Below are positions 36,918-45,818 of a stretch of 64,000 nucleotides of DNA, piece by piece (within the stretch, counting starts at the first letter, position 1; every line of letters begins with the position of its first letter). Source of the stretch: Bradyrhizobium yuanmingense (GTDB taxonomy: Bacteria; Pseudomonadota; Alphaproteobacteria; Rhizobiales; Xanthobacteraceae); contig NZ_FMAE01000003.1 in assembly GCF_900094575.1 (NCBI RefSeq), positions 248,001 to 312,000 on the forward strand, in the 5' to 3' direction. Both the position numbers and the translations under genes were made by a program. The notes under the pieces were generated by a model. It was not told the origin of the DNA. It made no database searches and saw nothing but the letters and a program-made list of their open reading frames with translations.

Positions 36918-37008
36918 GTGCGGTAGCGCCTCGCGTTACCGCTGCCCTCCTTGGGCGTTTCCTCCCTAGACTTGGGCCGCTTGCGTCATTCGCGAGCGGC
37001 CCTTTTTT
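36918..37008 (+). ncRNA. mmgR: MmgR/suhB-type trans-acting small RNA (~90 nt)
   Basis: Three stem-loops are visible: GCGGTA.../TACCGC near the 5' end, GCCC-TCCTT-GGGC, and a terminator GGGCCGCT.../AGCGGCCC followed by six T (37003-37008). Between the last two lies GTTTCCTCCCTAGACTT, containing the TTTCCTCCCT motif known as the conserved core of the alphaproteobacterial suhB/MmgR family, complementary to ribosome binding sites. The adjacency to an inositol-monophosphatase-family gene also fits. MmgR in Sinorhizobium limits polyhydroxybutyrate accumulation; that role here is inferred. The 5' end is estimated from the promoter. Confidence 0.85.
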
Positions 37009-37103
37009 CTGAGCCCCGCCGTTTTCATTTGGGGCGCGCAAGCTTGCGAAGCGAAAACGCAGTCGCGCGCAAGGCCTCGTCGTTTCAGAGAAGAAGCTGC
37101 GTC

Positions 37104-37994
37104 CTATTCCGCCGCGGCCTGGAACGGGCCGAGATCGGCGAACGGAATCGTGGTCGCCAGCACGTCGGCGAGAACGCCGAAGTCGGAGGCCACTTGCGCA
37201 AAGCGAGCGCTGCGCTCGCGCCGCCGCTCGTCCATGTAGATCGCGCGGTTGAGCTCGAGCTGCACGGCGTGCAGGCCGCTCGCGGGATTGCCGTAATGCT
37301 CGGTGATGAAGCCGCCGGCATAGGGCTTGTTGCGGCCGATCGAATAGCCGAGCCCGCTCATGGTCTCCTCGACGCGATCGGGCAAGAGCGGCGTGCAGCT
37401 GGTGCCGTAGCGATCGCCGATCACGACGTCGGGCCGGCGCGGCTCGTCCCTGCTGACGCCGACCGACGGCATCGAGTGGCAGTCGACCAGCACCACCGTG
37501 CCGAACATCTGGTGCACCTTGTTGATCAGCCGGCGCAGCGCGCGATGGTAGGGCTTGTACAACGTCTCGATCCGCCCCAGCGCATCGTCGACCAGGAGGC
37601 GGTCGCGGTAGATCTCCTGGCCGTCGCCGACCACGCGGGGAATGGTGCCGAGGCCGCCGGCGACCCGCATCGAACGGGTGTTGGCGAAGCTCGGCAGCCG
37701 GCCGGTGAACATGCGCGGGTCGAGCTCATAGGGCTCGCGGTTGACGTCGACATAGGAGCGGGGAAAGTTGACCCGCACCGTCGGAAAGCCGCGCGCGCTC
37801 AGATGGCCGATCAGCTCATCCATGAACGAATCTTCCGACCGTCGCAGCGTGGGCAGGTCGATCCGCGACGCCGCCAGGAATTCTTCAGGATAGGTCGAGC
37901 CGGAATGCGGCGAGTTGAAGATGACGGGCGCGCGCCATTCGGCAGGCTCGAAGATCTCGAAGGCTGGCGACATGTCGCCGTCAAAGCGGGTCAT
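37104..37994 (-). CDS. N-formylglutamate amidohydrolase-family protein (296 aa)
   Basis: Family features include PVIFNSPHSGSTYP near the N-terminus, RSEDSFMDELI, an RVNFPRSYVDVNREPYELD block and VVLVDCHSMPS, which together carry the metal-binding residues of FGase-type zinc amidohydrolases. The ATG at 37992-37994 (MTRFDGDMS) is used; a TTG 54 bases upstream and an ATG seven codons downstream are alternatives, none with a strong ribosome site. It is divergent from cpdR, as in several related genomes. True substrate uncertain. Confidence 0.88.
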   Translation of the reverse strand: MTRFDGDMSPAFEIFEPAEWRAPVIFNSPHSGSTYPEEFLAASRIDLPTLRRSEDSFMDELIGHLSARGFPTVRVNFPRSYVDVNREPYELDPRMFTGRLPSFANTRSMRVAGGLGTIPRVVGDGQEIYRDRLLVDDALGRIETLYKPYHRALRRLINKVHQMFGTVVLVDCHSMPSVGVSRDEPRRPDVVIGDRYGTSCTPLLPDRVEETMSGLGYSIGRNKPYAGGFITEHYGNPASGLHAVQLELNRAIYMDERRRERSARFAQVASDFGVLADVLATTIPFADLGPFQAAAE

Positions 37995-38327
37995 CTTCTC
38001 AGGCTTCGTCCCTTCGTGCCGCACGATCCGGACAAGCTCCGGGTCCAATGATTCGGCCGATCTCGCGGCTCTTATGTGTCGTCATTGTCCGGAATCGCAA
38101 CCATTCTGCCAAGCGAAAAGATGTCATGGCCCCTTGGAACACGTCTTAACCGTGCAGGCATCGGGATGGGGACGCGCCGGTCCGGCTCGATTGATCTGGA
38201 CCTCGTTCCGGTCCACAAAGAGCCGGCAGCGGGGCCGGCGCAGGGTTAAGATTTTCACCCCAAATTTACCCTCTGTCGGGCTTAGTGACCTCTGCTGATA
38301 TCCTCTGGGGATTCGACGTTTCCTGCC

Positions 38328-38687
38328 ATGCCAAAGATCCTGCTCGCCGAAGACGACAACGACATGCGCCGTTTCCTGGTCAAGGCGCTGGAAAACGCCG
38401 GTTTTCAGGTCTCGTCCCACGACAACGGCATGGCCGCCTATCAGCGGCTGCGGGAAGAGCCGTTCGAGATGCTGTTGACCGATATCGTGATGCCGGAAAT
38501 GGACGGCATCGAGCTCGCCCGCCGAGCCTCGGAACTCGACCCCGACATCAAGATCATGTTCATCACTGGCTTTGCGGCGGTCGCCCTGAACTCGGATTCG
38601 GACGCCCCCAAGAACGCCAAGGTGCTGTCCAAGCCGGTGCATCTGCGCGAATTGGTCAGCGAAGTGAACAAGATGCTGGCGGCCTGA
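38328..38687 (+). CDS. cpdR: CpdR response regulator (119 aa, receiver only)
   Basis: Single receiver domain with no output domain. Asp52 is the phosphoacceptor (LLTDIVMPEMDG), with acidic D9/D10 (LAEDDND) and K in VLSKPVH. The sequence closely follows the CpdR type that, when unphosphorylated, delivers substrates such as the regulator CtrA and PdeA to ClpXP at the pole in alphaproteobacteria. The MPKILLAEDDNDMRRFL start is characteristic. It stands directly before tRNA-Val. Confidence 0.94.
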   Translation: MPKILLAEDDNDMRRFLVKALENAGFQVSSHDNGMAAYQRLREEPFEMLLTDIVMPEMDGIELARRASELDPDIKIMFITGFAAVALNSDSDAPKNAKVLSKPVHLRELVSEVNKMLAA

Positions 38688-38761
38688 ATCGGCCTCCTTC
38701 CGTCCTTGCGCCGGCTCCCCTGAGCCGTTATAGGGACCCCACCCGACACAAGTGGACTTTA

Positions 38762-38836
38762 GGGCACGTAGCTCAGCGGGAGAGCACTACCTTGACATGG
38801 TAGGGGTCACAGGTTCGATCCCTGTCGTGCCCACCA
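38762..38836 (+). tRNA. tRNA-Val (anticodon GAC), CCA encoded
   Basis: The acceptor stem GGGCACG/CGTGCCC, D-arm (GCTCAGCGGGAGAGC), anticodon stem ACTACC/GGTAGG with loop TTGACAT (anticodon GAC), and TGPsiC arm (CAGG TTCGATC CCTG) all pair. The 3' ACCA is encoded. Confidence 0.98.
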
Positions 38837-38928
38837 CGCTTCGCCTTCGGCTTCGCGTGGCACAGCCTGGAAGATTGCGGCGAAGCGTGTCCGGCGCAGC
38901 TCGAAGAGCGAAGACGGACTGGTGCGGC
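38837..38928. repeat. Repeat-like tail after tRNA-Val
   Basis: Immediately after the encoded CCA are imperfect inverted elements (CTTCGCCTTCGGCTTCG, then CGCAGCTCGAAGAGCGAAG), a type of segment that often trails tRNA genes in Bradyrhizobium. No integrase or attachment-site duplication is visible. Confidence 0.5.
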
Positions 38929-39051
38929 TTGCTCGAAAGCTTCTAGCCCGTTGCAGCGACGCGCAATCTCGGCCGCAGTTTCCCGGCCGCTGTCCCGGAT
39001 GACCCTGCACTCTATCCGGGCTACAATGACATCTCCGACACGAGGCCGCCC

Positions 39052-39525
39052 ATGACCGTGTCCGTCATCGAGCAAGCGAAGATCCAGGCGCAGGTGCTGG
39101 TGCCGCTGATCAAGACGTTGCAGGCCGAGCTCGGCGAAGCCCGCGCCAATGCGCTGGTGCGCAAGGCGCTCGGCGATCTCTATCGCGGCTTCGGCGAGGC
39201 GTTCTGGAAGGCCAAGAACGAGAGCAATCTCGGCAAGGCCGTGTCGTCGGCCTTCAAAACTTATGCCCGCGACGATGCGCTCGCTTATGACGTGATCGAA
39301 CAGACGGCGGACGCCTTCGCGTTCGACGTGACGCGCTGCGCCTATGCCGAGTTCTACAAGGCCCTGGGCGAGCCCGAACTCGGCTTCCTGCTGATCTGCA
39401 CCGCGGACTTTGCGACCGCGGAGGGGTTCGGTCCCGACGTCAGGCTCACGCGCACGCAGACCATCATGCAGGGCGCCTCTCATTGCGATTTCCGCTACCG
39501 CCGGGATGGAGGCGGATCACAGTGA
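39052..39525 (+). CDS. L-2-amino-thiazoline-4-carboxylate hydrolase-family protein (157 aa)
   Basis: Small helical protein whose C-terminal CDFRYR motif and preceding LTRTQTIMQGASHCDF pattern fit the ATC hydrolase family, which opens L-2-amino-thiazoline-4-carboxylate toward cysteine in Pseudomonas. Most family members are uncharacterised, so the reaction is a family inference. The stop is followed nine bases later by a small secreted protein gene. Confidence 0.75.
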   Translation: MTVSVIEQAKIQAQVLVPLIKTLQAELGEARANALVRKALGDLYRGFGEAFWKAKNESNLGKAVSSAFKTYARDDALAYDVIEQTADAFAFDVTRCAYAEFYKALGEPELGFLLICTADFATAEGFGPDVRLTRTQTIMQGASHCDFRYRRDGGGSQ

Positions 39526-39533
39526 GAGGAGCG

Positions 39534-39776
39534 ATGCGGACGATCTGTCTCGCCATGGCGATGCTGGCGCTGATGGCGCCGCGCGCCGACGCCGCGATCG
39601 TCGACTGGCAAGCCGAGCTCCAGCGCTGCCGCAGCTTGCGCCAGAACGTGGCGCCGCTGCTTCAGGCCGGCGAGGGGATCTCCGCCGTCGGCCGCTCCAG
39701 CAGGTCCGTCCGCCGCTGCATCTGGATCCAGCGGATGGCGGTGCGGAAGAGAATTCCCGGCGCGGAGGTGTGGTAG
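39534..39776 (+). CDS. Small secreted protein (80 aa), function unknown
   Basis: Signal peptide (about residues 1-20, ending RADA|AI), then a short mature chain with two Cys (CRSLRQ, RCIWIQ), which may form a disulfide, and several Arg. GAGAGGAG precedes the ATG at 39534. It follows the ATC-hydrolase gene closely on the same strand. No family recognised. Confidence 0.6.
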   Translation: MRTICLAMAMLALMAPRADAAIVDWQAELQRCRSLRQNVAPLLQAGEGISAVGRSSRSVRRCIWIQRMAVRKRIPGAEVW

Positions 39777-39787
39777 CCTGACCGAGC

Positions 39788-40645
39788 TCATGGCCCCGGC
39801 GTGACGAAGGCCGAGATGATCGTGCCGTCGTTGCCGAGCGCGATGTGCCAGTGCGAGGCTGCGCCACCCTGATGCCAGACGGAATAGACGTCCTGTCCTT
39901 GTGCGTTCACACCGAGGAATTCGATCGAGGTGATCGGACCCATTTCGGCAAGGCCCGGCTGCAGGCGCGGCAATTGCTTGCGTGTCGCCTCGGCCAAGTC
40001 GGCGCTCATCTCGCCGTAATTGGGCTGGCCCGATGCGACGCTCTCGATCAGACGGCGAAGCGCGGCCGCGGTCCCGGGATTGGCGGACCGGCTGCTCATA
40101 CGAGACTCGATCGCGCGTTGGAGCTCTTGCGCCGTGCTCGTGTCGATGCGTGGCATGGTGTGATCGTTGCCGTGCTGGCGCAGGATCACGGCGGTAGGCA
40201 CCCCATCCGGCCCGAGGGTAAACCGTAGCTCGACATCGATCTCCCGCGCGGCGAATTCCGTTTCGCCCACCGCGTAATATTGCGCCGAGCTTTGACCGCT
40301 CAGCCGTCCGGACAGATGATCCTGTTCACGCGTCACGGTGAAGACGGCGCTATGGAATTGGTATGTTCCGGCATAACGATCCAGCACCGCCTGCGGCAAC
40401 TGAGTTTCTTTGGCTCTCGAGCGGAGCTGATCCGCAGCATCGGTCTTGGTGCTTTCCTCGTTGCTGCGGCCCGAGCCGGCCTGCTCCGCAGAACGGATTC
40501 GGGCCGCCAGGACATTCCAATCGGCCAGCCCGAATAACCTCGCGATGAGCTCGAGGCTCTCGCTGACGGTGAGGGAGACCGATCGGGCGTTAAGGGATTC
40601 TCGGAGCGTCTGCGCCATGGCTTTGGCGTCGCGGAAATCGCGCAT
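39788..40645 (-). CDS. Glyoxalase-related N-domain protein with DUF-type C-terminus (285 aa)
   Basis: The first ~50 residues (MRDFRDAKAMAQTLRESLN...LFGLADWNVLAARI) match the short glyoxalase-related/MnmC-like helical domain seen at the N-termini of several Proteobacterial proteins. The middle part (about 85-165) has the YAGTYQF...ELRFTLGPDGVPTAVILRQ beta pattern of DUF3471-type lipocalin-like domains. The last ~110 residues are helical then beta. Start at 40643-40645 follows AAGGAACAG. Function unknown. Confidence 0.7.
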   Translation of the reverse strand: MRDFRDAKAMAQTLRESLNARSVSLTVSESLELIARLFGLADWNVLAARIRSAEQAGSGRSNEESTKTDAADQLRSRAKETQLPQAVLDRYAGTYQFHSAVFTVTREQDHLSGRLSGQSSAQYYAVGETEFAAREIDVELRFTLGPDGVPTAVILRQHGNDHTMPRIDTSTAQELQRAIESRMSSRSANPGTAAALRRLIESVASGQPNYGEMSADLAEATRKQLPRLQPGLAEMGPITSIEFLGVNAQGQDVYSVWHQGGAASHWHIALGNDGTIISAFVTPGP

Positions 40646-40852
40646 ACTCTGTTCCTTTGCAACATGAACGGAGAATGTCAGGGCTTGCGTTACTGACCCG
40701 TTCGCGTGAGCAAAGGAAGCGGGCGGCGGTCCGATACACTTCACCATACCCCGAAGGGCGCAAGCGGCCGGCGGTATCAACCTTTCGAAATTTTGCTTGA
40801 GAGCGCCATGCTTGTCAACCGACGTCGTCGGCGTCTCGACAAGGATCACGCA

Positions 40853-41329
40853 TCACTCTTCCGTTGATGCACGACGCGCAGGCTGCAGCAGCAAGTCCTT
40901 CAGTCCGGTCGGATAGAGCTTCGGCCCGCCGTCCAGGTCGAGATCGGCAAGGTCGAACCACCGCGCGACGATCTGCTCTCCATTGTCCTCGCGGAAGTCG
41001 ATGCGCTCCCGGCCGGCGAATGCGCCATCCGGAAACGCGACCTCTGCGATGTACATCACCTCGTGCCCGGTCGATCCCTCGTGCACAAAGATGTTCTCCA
41101 GCATCAAGGGCTCACCCACGATGCCGACGTCGATGCCGAGCTCTTCGTTGAATTCCCGCACCAAGGCCGCGCGCCAGCTCTCGCCGAACTCGATCTCGCC
41201 GCCGAGCGGGCGCACCCCCTTGATCCGCCCCGCATCGTCGCGCACCTCGGCCGCCAGCAGCCGCCCGCCGCGCCAATGCAGGCCGATCGCGACGACGCGG
41301 ATACCGGGATGTGGGCGCCAAGTGGTCAT
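40853..41329 (-). CDS. NUDIX hydrolase (158 aa)
   Basis: The Nudix box GX5EX7REUXEEXGU is intact (starting GGEIEFGESW, ending REFNEELGI), carrying the Mg-binding Glu residues. Preceded by RLLAAEVRDDAGRIKGVRPLGG as in nucleoside-diphosphate-linked hydrolases; the substrate is not predictable. It is a lone minus-strand gene. Confidence 0.93.
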   Translation of the reverse strand: MTTWRPHPGIRVVAIGLHWRGGRLLAAEVRDDAGRIKGVRPLGGEIEFGESWRAALVREFNEELGIDVGIVGEPLMLENIFVHEGSTGHEVMYIAEVAFPDGAFAGRERIDFREDNGEQIVARWFDLADLDLDGGPKLYPTGLKDLLLQPARRASTEE

Positions 41330-41409
41330 GGCGGATCGTTAATCCGTGTCGCATGCTTTCGCAACGAGGGACGAGATCGTGTGCTTGCGATGGCGAGATG
41401 AGAGACCCG

Positions 41410-42501
41410 TCACTCCACCAGATACTTCTTCACCGCCGCTTCGTCCCACGCGATCCCGTTGCCCGGCTCCTCGCTCGGCAGCGCAAAGCCGTCCTTGATC
41501 TGCAGCCGCGTTGCCAGCACCGCGTCGGCCCAGTCGACATATTCCAGCCAATGCGCGGTCGGCGTCACGCAGAGCAGATGCGCGCTGACTTCAGAGAACA
41601 GGTGCGACGACATCTCGATGCCGGCAGCATGGGCAAGCGAAGCGGCGCGGAGCCAGCCGGTGACGCCGCCGATGCGCTGGACATCAGGCATCACGTAGTC
41701 GCAGGCCTCTGCCGAGAGCGCGGCTTGCATGGAAAACGCGCTGTCAAAATTCTCGCCGATCTGGACCGGCGTCTGCAGCGCGTCGGCAATGCGGGCGCAG
41801 CCGGCATGATCGTCGTGGCGGATCGGCTCCTCGATCCAGCTGAGGCCCTCGTCGTCGAGCATCTCACCGCGGCGGATCGCTTCGGTGACCGTCAGCGCCT
41901 GGTTGTAGTCGCACATCAGCGTGACCTCGTCGCCGACGGCCTTGCGCACCGCGCGCACGACGGCGAGATCCTCCCGCGCATCGCGTCGGCCGACGCGGAT
42001 CTTTGCGGCGTGAAACCCCTCGGCCAGCAGCTTGTGGGCTTCCTCCACCGCGGCGCCTGCCGGCATGATGCCGAGCCCCTTCGAGTTGTAGGCGCGCACC
42101 GGCTTCGGCGTGCCGCCGAGCAGGCGGGCGAGCGGCAGGCCGCGCGAGCGCGCCAGCGCGTCCCATGCCGCCATGTCGATGCCGGATTGCGCCAGCCGCT
42201 GCAGGCCGGCGAGGCCCAGCAGCGTGAAGCGCTGGCTCAGCTTGCGCTCGATCTCGAACGGCAGCAGCTCGTCGCCGGCGACGAGGTCCGACATTTCCGT
42301 GACCATCGCCGCCAGCGGCTTCAAGGCCGAGGGCGTGAGCGAGAACAGATAGGAATGACCCACCGCGCCGTGGTCGGTCTCGCAGTCGATCAGCACCAGC
42401 GGTGCCTTGGCGACCGCCCCGGTCGCGGTCTGGAGCGGCAGGTTCATCGGCACGATCACGGGACGTGCCTGGAAGCGCTTGATGCGGACGGTCTCGGTCA
42501 T
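41410..42501 (-). CDS. Enolase-superfamily enzyme, mandelate racemase-type (363 aa)
   Basis: Mandelate racemase/muconate lactonizing family barrel: base-site K-x-R in AAKIRVG, metal ligands in MCDYNQ, WIEEPI and IGENFD, and a late HLF-containing SSHLFSEVSAH block with the second-face His. These features suit an acid-sugar dehydratase or racemase of the MR subgroup. Start at 42499-42501, with GGGAGAGAG upstream. Exact sugar acid unknown; no catabolic operon is visible around it. Confidence 0.9.
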   Translation of the reverse strand: MTETVRIKRFQARPVIVPMNLPLQTATGAVAKAPLVLIDCETDHGAVGHSYLFSLTPSALKPLAAMVTEMSDLVAGDELLPFEIERKLSQRFTLLGLAGLQRLAQSGIDMAAWDALARSRGLPLARLLGGTPKPVRAYNSKGLGIMPAGAAVEEAHKLLAEGFHAAKIRVGRRDAREDLAVVRAVRKAVGDEVTLMCDYNQALTVTEAIRRGEMLDDEGLSWIEEPIRHDDHAGCARIADALQTPVQIGENFDSAFSMQAALSAEACDYVMPDVQRIGGVTGWLRAASLAHAAGIEMSSHLFSEVSAHLLCVTPTAHWLEYVDWADAVLATRLQIKDGFALPSEEPGNGIAWDEAAVKKYLVE

Positions 42502-42693
42502 GGCTCTCTCCCGGCGGAGCGGATGCAGGTCGGCGCCGATCTTAAGCATCCGTGATCAAACGAAAAGGCGCTTGCTGCGACCACCATAAAATGGGGTTGC
42601 GCCGGCCGGCAATTCTTGGCTCTGTGCCGCCGCATGCATTGTCTCGGATTCTGGAAGGATTTGCGACAAAATCGCACAGAACGGAGCCACAGG

Positions 42694-44256
42694 GTGAAAC
42701 AAGAGATCTCCGAACAACAGCGCAAGAGTGGCATTCTCACCGGCGCCGTGATCGTCTTCCTCCTGCTCGCCCTGCCGGTCGCGGTGTGGCTGGACCTGAC
42801 CGAGCTCAGCAAGACGGCGCTGCGCCGGCAGGCGATCGATCTCAACTCGGTGATCACGAGCGTGCGCAGCTACTACGCCTCCAACGTGGTCGGCCGCGTG
42901 CTGGCCAATCCGAACGGCAGCACCAAGGTCGTTCACAACTACGAATCCGTGCCCGGCGCGATCCCGATCCCGGCGACGCTGTCGCTGGAGCTCGGCCGGG
43001 TGATCGGCGCCCAGCAGGAGAACATCACCTATCGCTTCGTCTCGGACTTCCCGTTCCAGAACCGCGCTCCGCACCAGCTCGACAAGTTCGAGAAGGACGC
43101 GCTCGATGCGCTGCGCCGGGATCCCGAGCAGAAGATCGTGGAGACCGAGACCTCGCTGTTCAACGACAAGGTCCGCCTGGTTGCGCCCGTCACGATGGGT
43201 CCGGCCTGCGTCAGCTGCCACAACAGCCACCCCGAGAGCCCGAAGAAGGACTGGAAGGTGGGGGATGTCCGCGGCATCCAGGAGGTGATCATCGCCCAGC
43301 CGATCGCCGCCAACATCTTCTCGTTCAAGTTCCTGCTGGCCTATTTCGTGATCGCCGCCGGGAGCGGACTGGCGTTCCTGTCATTGCAGCGACGTCAGGC
43401 GCGCCGCATCAAGAACATGAACAAGGAGCTCGAATCCGCCAACGACTTCCTGGCCTCGCTGTCGATGAAGATCTCGCGCTACATCCCGCCGCAGGTCTAC
43501 AAGAGCATCTTCTCGGGCCAGAAGGACGTCACCATCCACACCGAGCGCAAGAAGCTCACCATCTTCTTCTCCGACATCCAGAACTTCACCGCCACCGCCG
43601 AGCGGCTGCAGCCGGAGCAGCTGACCCAGCTCCTCAACGAATATTTCACGGAAATGTCGGCGATCGCCCACGAATATGGCGGCACCATCGACAAGTTCAT
43701 TGGCGATGCCATGCTGATCTTCTTCGGCGACCCCGAGACCAAGGGCGATCGCGCCGATGCACAGGCCTGTCTGCAGATGGCCTGGCGCATGCAGCAGCGC
43801 CTTGCCGAGCTCAATGCGAAATGGCGGGCGTCCGGCATCGAGCAGCCGTTCCGCTCGCGCATGGGCATCAACTCGGGCTATTGCAATGTCGGCAATTTCG
43901 GGAGCGCCGACCGTATGGACTACACCATCATCGGTGCGGAGGCGAACCTCGCCGCGCGCCTGCAATCGATCGCTGAGCCCGGCGGCATCGTCTTGAGCTA
44001 CGAGACCTTCGCCCTCGTCAGCGACATCGTCCGCGCGCATGCGCTGCCGGCGATCACGATGAAGGGCATCAGCCGCGAGGTGATCCCCTATTCGGTGGAT
44101 GCACTGAGTGACAAAGCTGCGGAGAACAGCGGCATCATCACCGAACGCGCGCCGGGCCTCGAGCTCTATCTCGATCCCGCCGTGGTGAAATCAGGCGACG
44201 CCGCACGCGTGCGCTCGCTGCTGGAGAACGCGCTGGCCTCGCTCAAGCCGGCGTGA
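42694..44256 (+). CDS. Membrane adenylate cyclase with c-type heme-motif sensor (520 aa)
   Basis: Helix 1 (about 13-33), then a ~180-residue extracytoplasmic region of the DUF3365/Tll0287 type containing a c-type heme motif C172-V-S-C175-H176. Helix 2 (about 213-231), a linker, and a class III cyclase domain (about 283-470) follow, with metal Asp294 (FFSDIQNF) and Asp338 (IGDAMLIFFGD). The likely start is GTG at 42694 with GGAG upstream; a longer frame lacks family features. Expected to make cAMP in response to heme redox state or ligand; the heme is inferred from the motif. Confidence 0.88.
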   Translation: MKQEISEQQRKSGILTGAVIVFLLLALPVAVWLDLTELSKTALRRQAIDLNSVITSVRSYYASNVVGRVLANPNGSTKVVHNYESVPGAIPIPATLSLELGRVIGAQQENITYRFVSDFPFQNRAPHQLDKFEKDALDALRRDPEQKIVETETSLFNDKVRLVAPVTMGPACVSCHNSHPESPKKDWKVGDVRGIQEVIIAQPIAANIFSFKFLLAYFVIAAGSGLAFLSLQRRQARRIKNMNKELESANDFLASLSMKISRYIPPQVYKSIFSGQKDVTIHTERKKLTIFFSDIQNFTATAERLQPEQLTQLLNEYFTEMSAIAHEYGGTIDKFIGDAMLIFFGDPETKGDRADAQACLQMAWRMQQRLAELNAKWRASGIEQPFRSRMGINSGYCNVGNFGSADRMDYTIIGAEANLAARLQSIAEPGGIVLSYETFALVSDIVRAHALPAITMKGISREVIPYSVDALSDKAAENSGIITERAPGLELYLDPAVVKSGDAARVRSLLENALASLKPA

Positions 44257-44267
44257 GGGGAGCTTCT

Positions 44268-44452
44268 TACCCTCCCTGGAAGGGGAGGGTCGATCGCGCG
44301 TAGCGCGAGCGGGGTGGGGTGATCTCTCCCCTCGGGCGGTGTCGGATGTGGAGAGACCGTCACCCCACCCCGCTACGCATTCCGCTTCGCTACATGCGTA
44401 GCGACCTACGGGCGAGCTACGCTCGTCCCGGACCCCTCCAGGGGAGGGTAAG
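44268..44452. repeat. Intergenic repeat (CCCTCCCTGGAAGGGGAGGG type)
   Basis: Terminal arms TACCCTCCCTGGAAGGGGAG and CCCTCCAGGGGAGGGTAAG bracket inner inverted units containing GGGGTGGGGTGA and TCACCCCACCCCGC. Same outer family as 35562-35740. Lies between convergent genes. Confidence 0.8.
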
Positions 44453-44457
44453 TGACC

Positions 44458-45684
44458 TCACCTTGCCGCCCCTTCCGTGAACGCCGTCTCGATCACATCC
44501 CCAAACGGCTGCCACGACCGCCCGTCGAACTGCACCAGCCGCATCTGCCTGATCGGCAGGTAGCGGTTGGGCGAGGTGTTCATCCTGATGTTGGGCAATG
44601 CGACCGAAGGCTGATAGTCCCTGAGCGAGGCCGCCTGGCGCATGATGTTGTCGCGTGAAAAATCGTCGCCGCATTGCTTCAGCACCTGCGTCAGCGCCTC
44701 GGCCGCGGCGTAGCCATAGACGGCCGCACTGTTGTTGGTGCTTTCGACCCGATGGTATTTGTCCATGAAGGCGAACCAGTCCTTCATGCCGGGATCGTCC
44801 TTCCAGGCGGGATCGCTCGGATCCTTCAAAAAGGCCGCCGAAATCACGCCGGCAGAGTTTTCCAGCCCCGCGGGCGCCATCGCGTTGGCGATCGAGGCGG
44901 AGGCATCGTTGACGATGAAGACGGGACGCCAATTCAGGGACGCTGCCAGCTTGATCACCTTGGATGCGGTCGAGGGCACGCCGAGGAAGACGAAGATGTC
45001 GGCGCCGGCGCGCTTGAGGATCGAGACGTGCCCGTCGAGATGCTCGTCGGCAAGGTCGAAGGCGATGTCGACCAGGACGTGACGATTGAGATCGCCGAGG
45101 CCTTCCTGGATACCCTTGTAGAGCATGCGCCCGAACTGGTCGTTCTGCCAGAGCACGACGATCTTCTTCCTCGGGTAAGAGGCCTGGATGTAGTTGGCAT
45201 AGATGCGCCCCTCCGACCGGAACGACGGCTGCCAGCCCATGGTCCAGGGATACGCGCTCGGCTGGCTCAGCTCTTCGTCGCCGGAGGCGACGAACAGTTG
45301 CGGGATCTTCTTCTCGTTCAGGTACCAGCGCGTGGCGAGATTGCCGGGCGTGCCGAACGAGCCGAACATCAGGTGCACGCCGTCCTTCTCGACCAGCTTG
45401 CGCGTCAGCTCCAGCGCGGTCGCCGGATCGGAATTGTCGTCGCGGGTGATGAAGCGGATCTTGCGGCCATTGATGCCGCCGCGCGCGTTGACCATGTCGA
45501 AATAGGCCGCTTCCGCCTGGCCGATCGCGCCGAATTCCGAGAGCGGCCCCGAATACGGCATAACATTGCCGATGCGGATTTCCTCATCGCTTGCGGGTTG
45601 ATCCGAGTGCTGCTGCCGCGACATCGCGCCCAGCGATGCGATGGCAATCACGGAAACGAACAGCATCCTGCCGATGACGCGCAT
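44458..45684 (-). CDS. Branched-chain amino acid-type ABC substrate-binding protein (408 aa)
   Basis: Leucine/isoleucine/valine-binding-protein-like type I fold: the mature start EIRIGNVMPYSGPLSEFG, the INGRKIRFITRDD block and GLENSAGVISAAF. The first ~20 residues form a membrane-export segment. There is no permease or ATPase gene nearby, so it is an orphan binding protein. Start at 45682-45684 chosen over a long upstream extension with no features. Ligand unknown. Confidence 0.9.
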   Translation of the reverse strand: MRVIGRMLFVSVIAIASLGAMSRQQHSDQPASDEEIRIGNVMPYSGPLSEFGAIGQAEAAYFDMVNARGGINGRKIRFITRDDNSDPATALELTRKLVEKDGVHLMFGSFGTPGNLATRWYLNEKKIPQLFVASGDEELSQPSAYPWTMGWQPSFRSEGRIYANYIQASYPRKKIVVLWQNDQFGRMLYKGIQEGLGDLNRHVLVDIAFDLADEHLDGHVSILKRAGADIFVFLGVPSTASKVIKLAASLNWRPVFIVNDASASIANAMAPAGLENSAGVISAAFLKDPSDPAWKDDPGMKDWFAFMDKYHRVESTNNSAAVYGYAAAEALTQVLKQCGDDFSRDNIMRQAASLRDYQPSVALPNIRMNTSPNRYLPIRQMRLVQFDGRSWQPFGDVIETAFTEGAAR

Positions 45685-45818
45685 GTTCGATGCCTTGTGG
45701 TTGGCCCCCAACGAGGTCGGCTCAATCCCCACCAAGGCCGCTTGATCTAGGTCAAGCGTTTGGCAATCGTGTGGCTGTCGCGCTTCGATGAATGCGGCAG
45801 GCGTGCTGCCGCAACGCG

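Noticed and set aside
38762..39051. Integrated element at tRNA-Val
   Set aside because: No integrase, no repeated 3' end of the tRNA gene and ordinary chromosomal genes on both sides.
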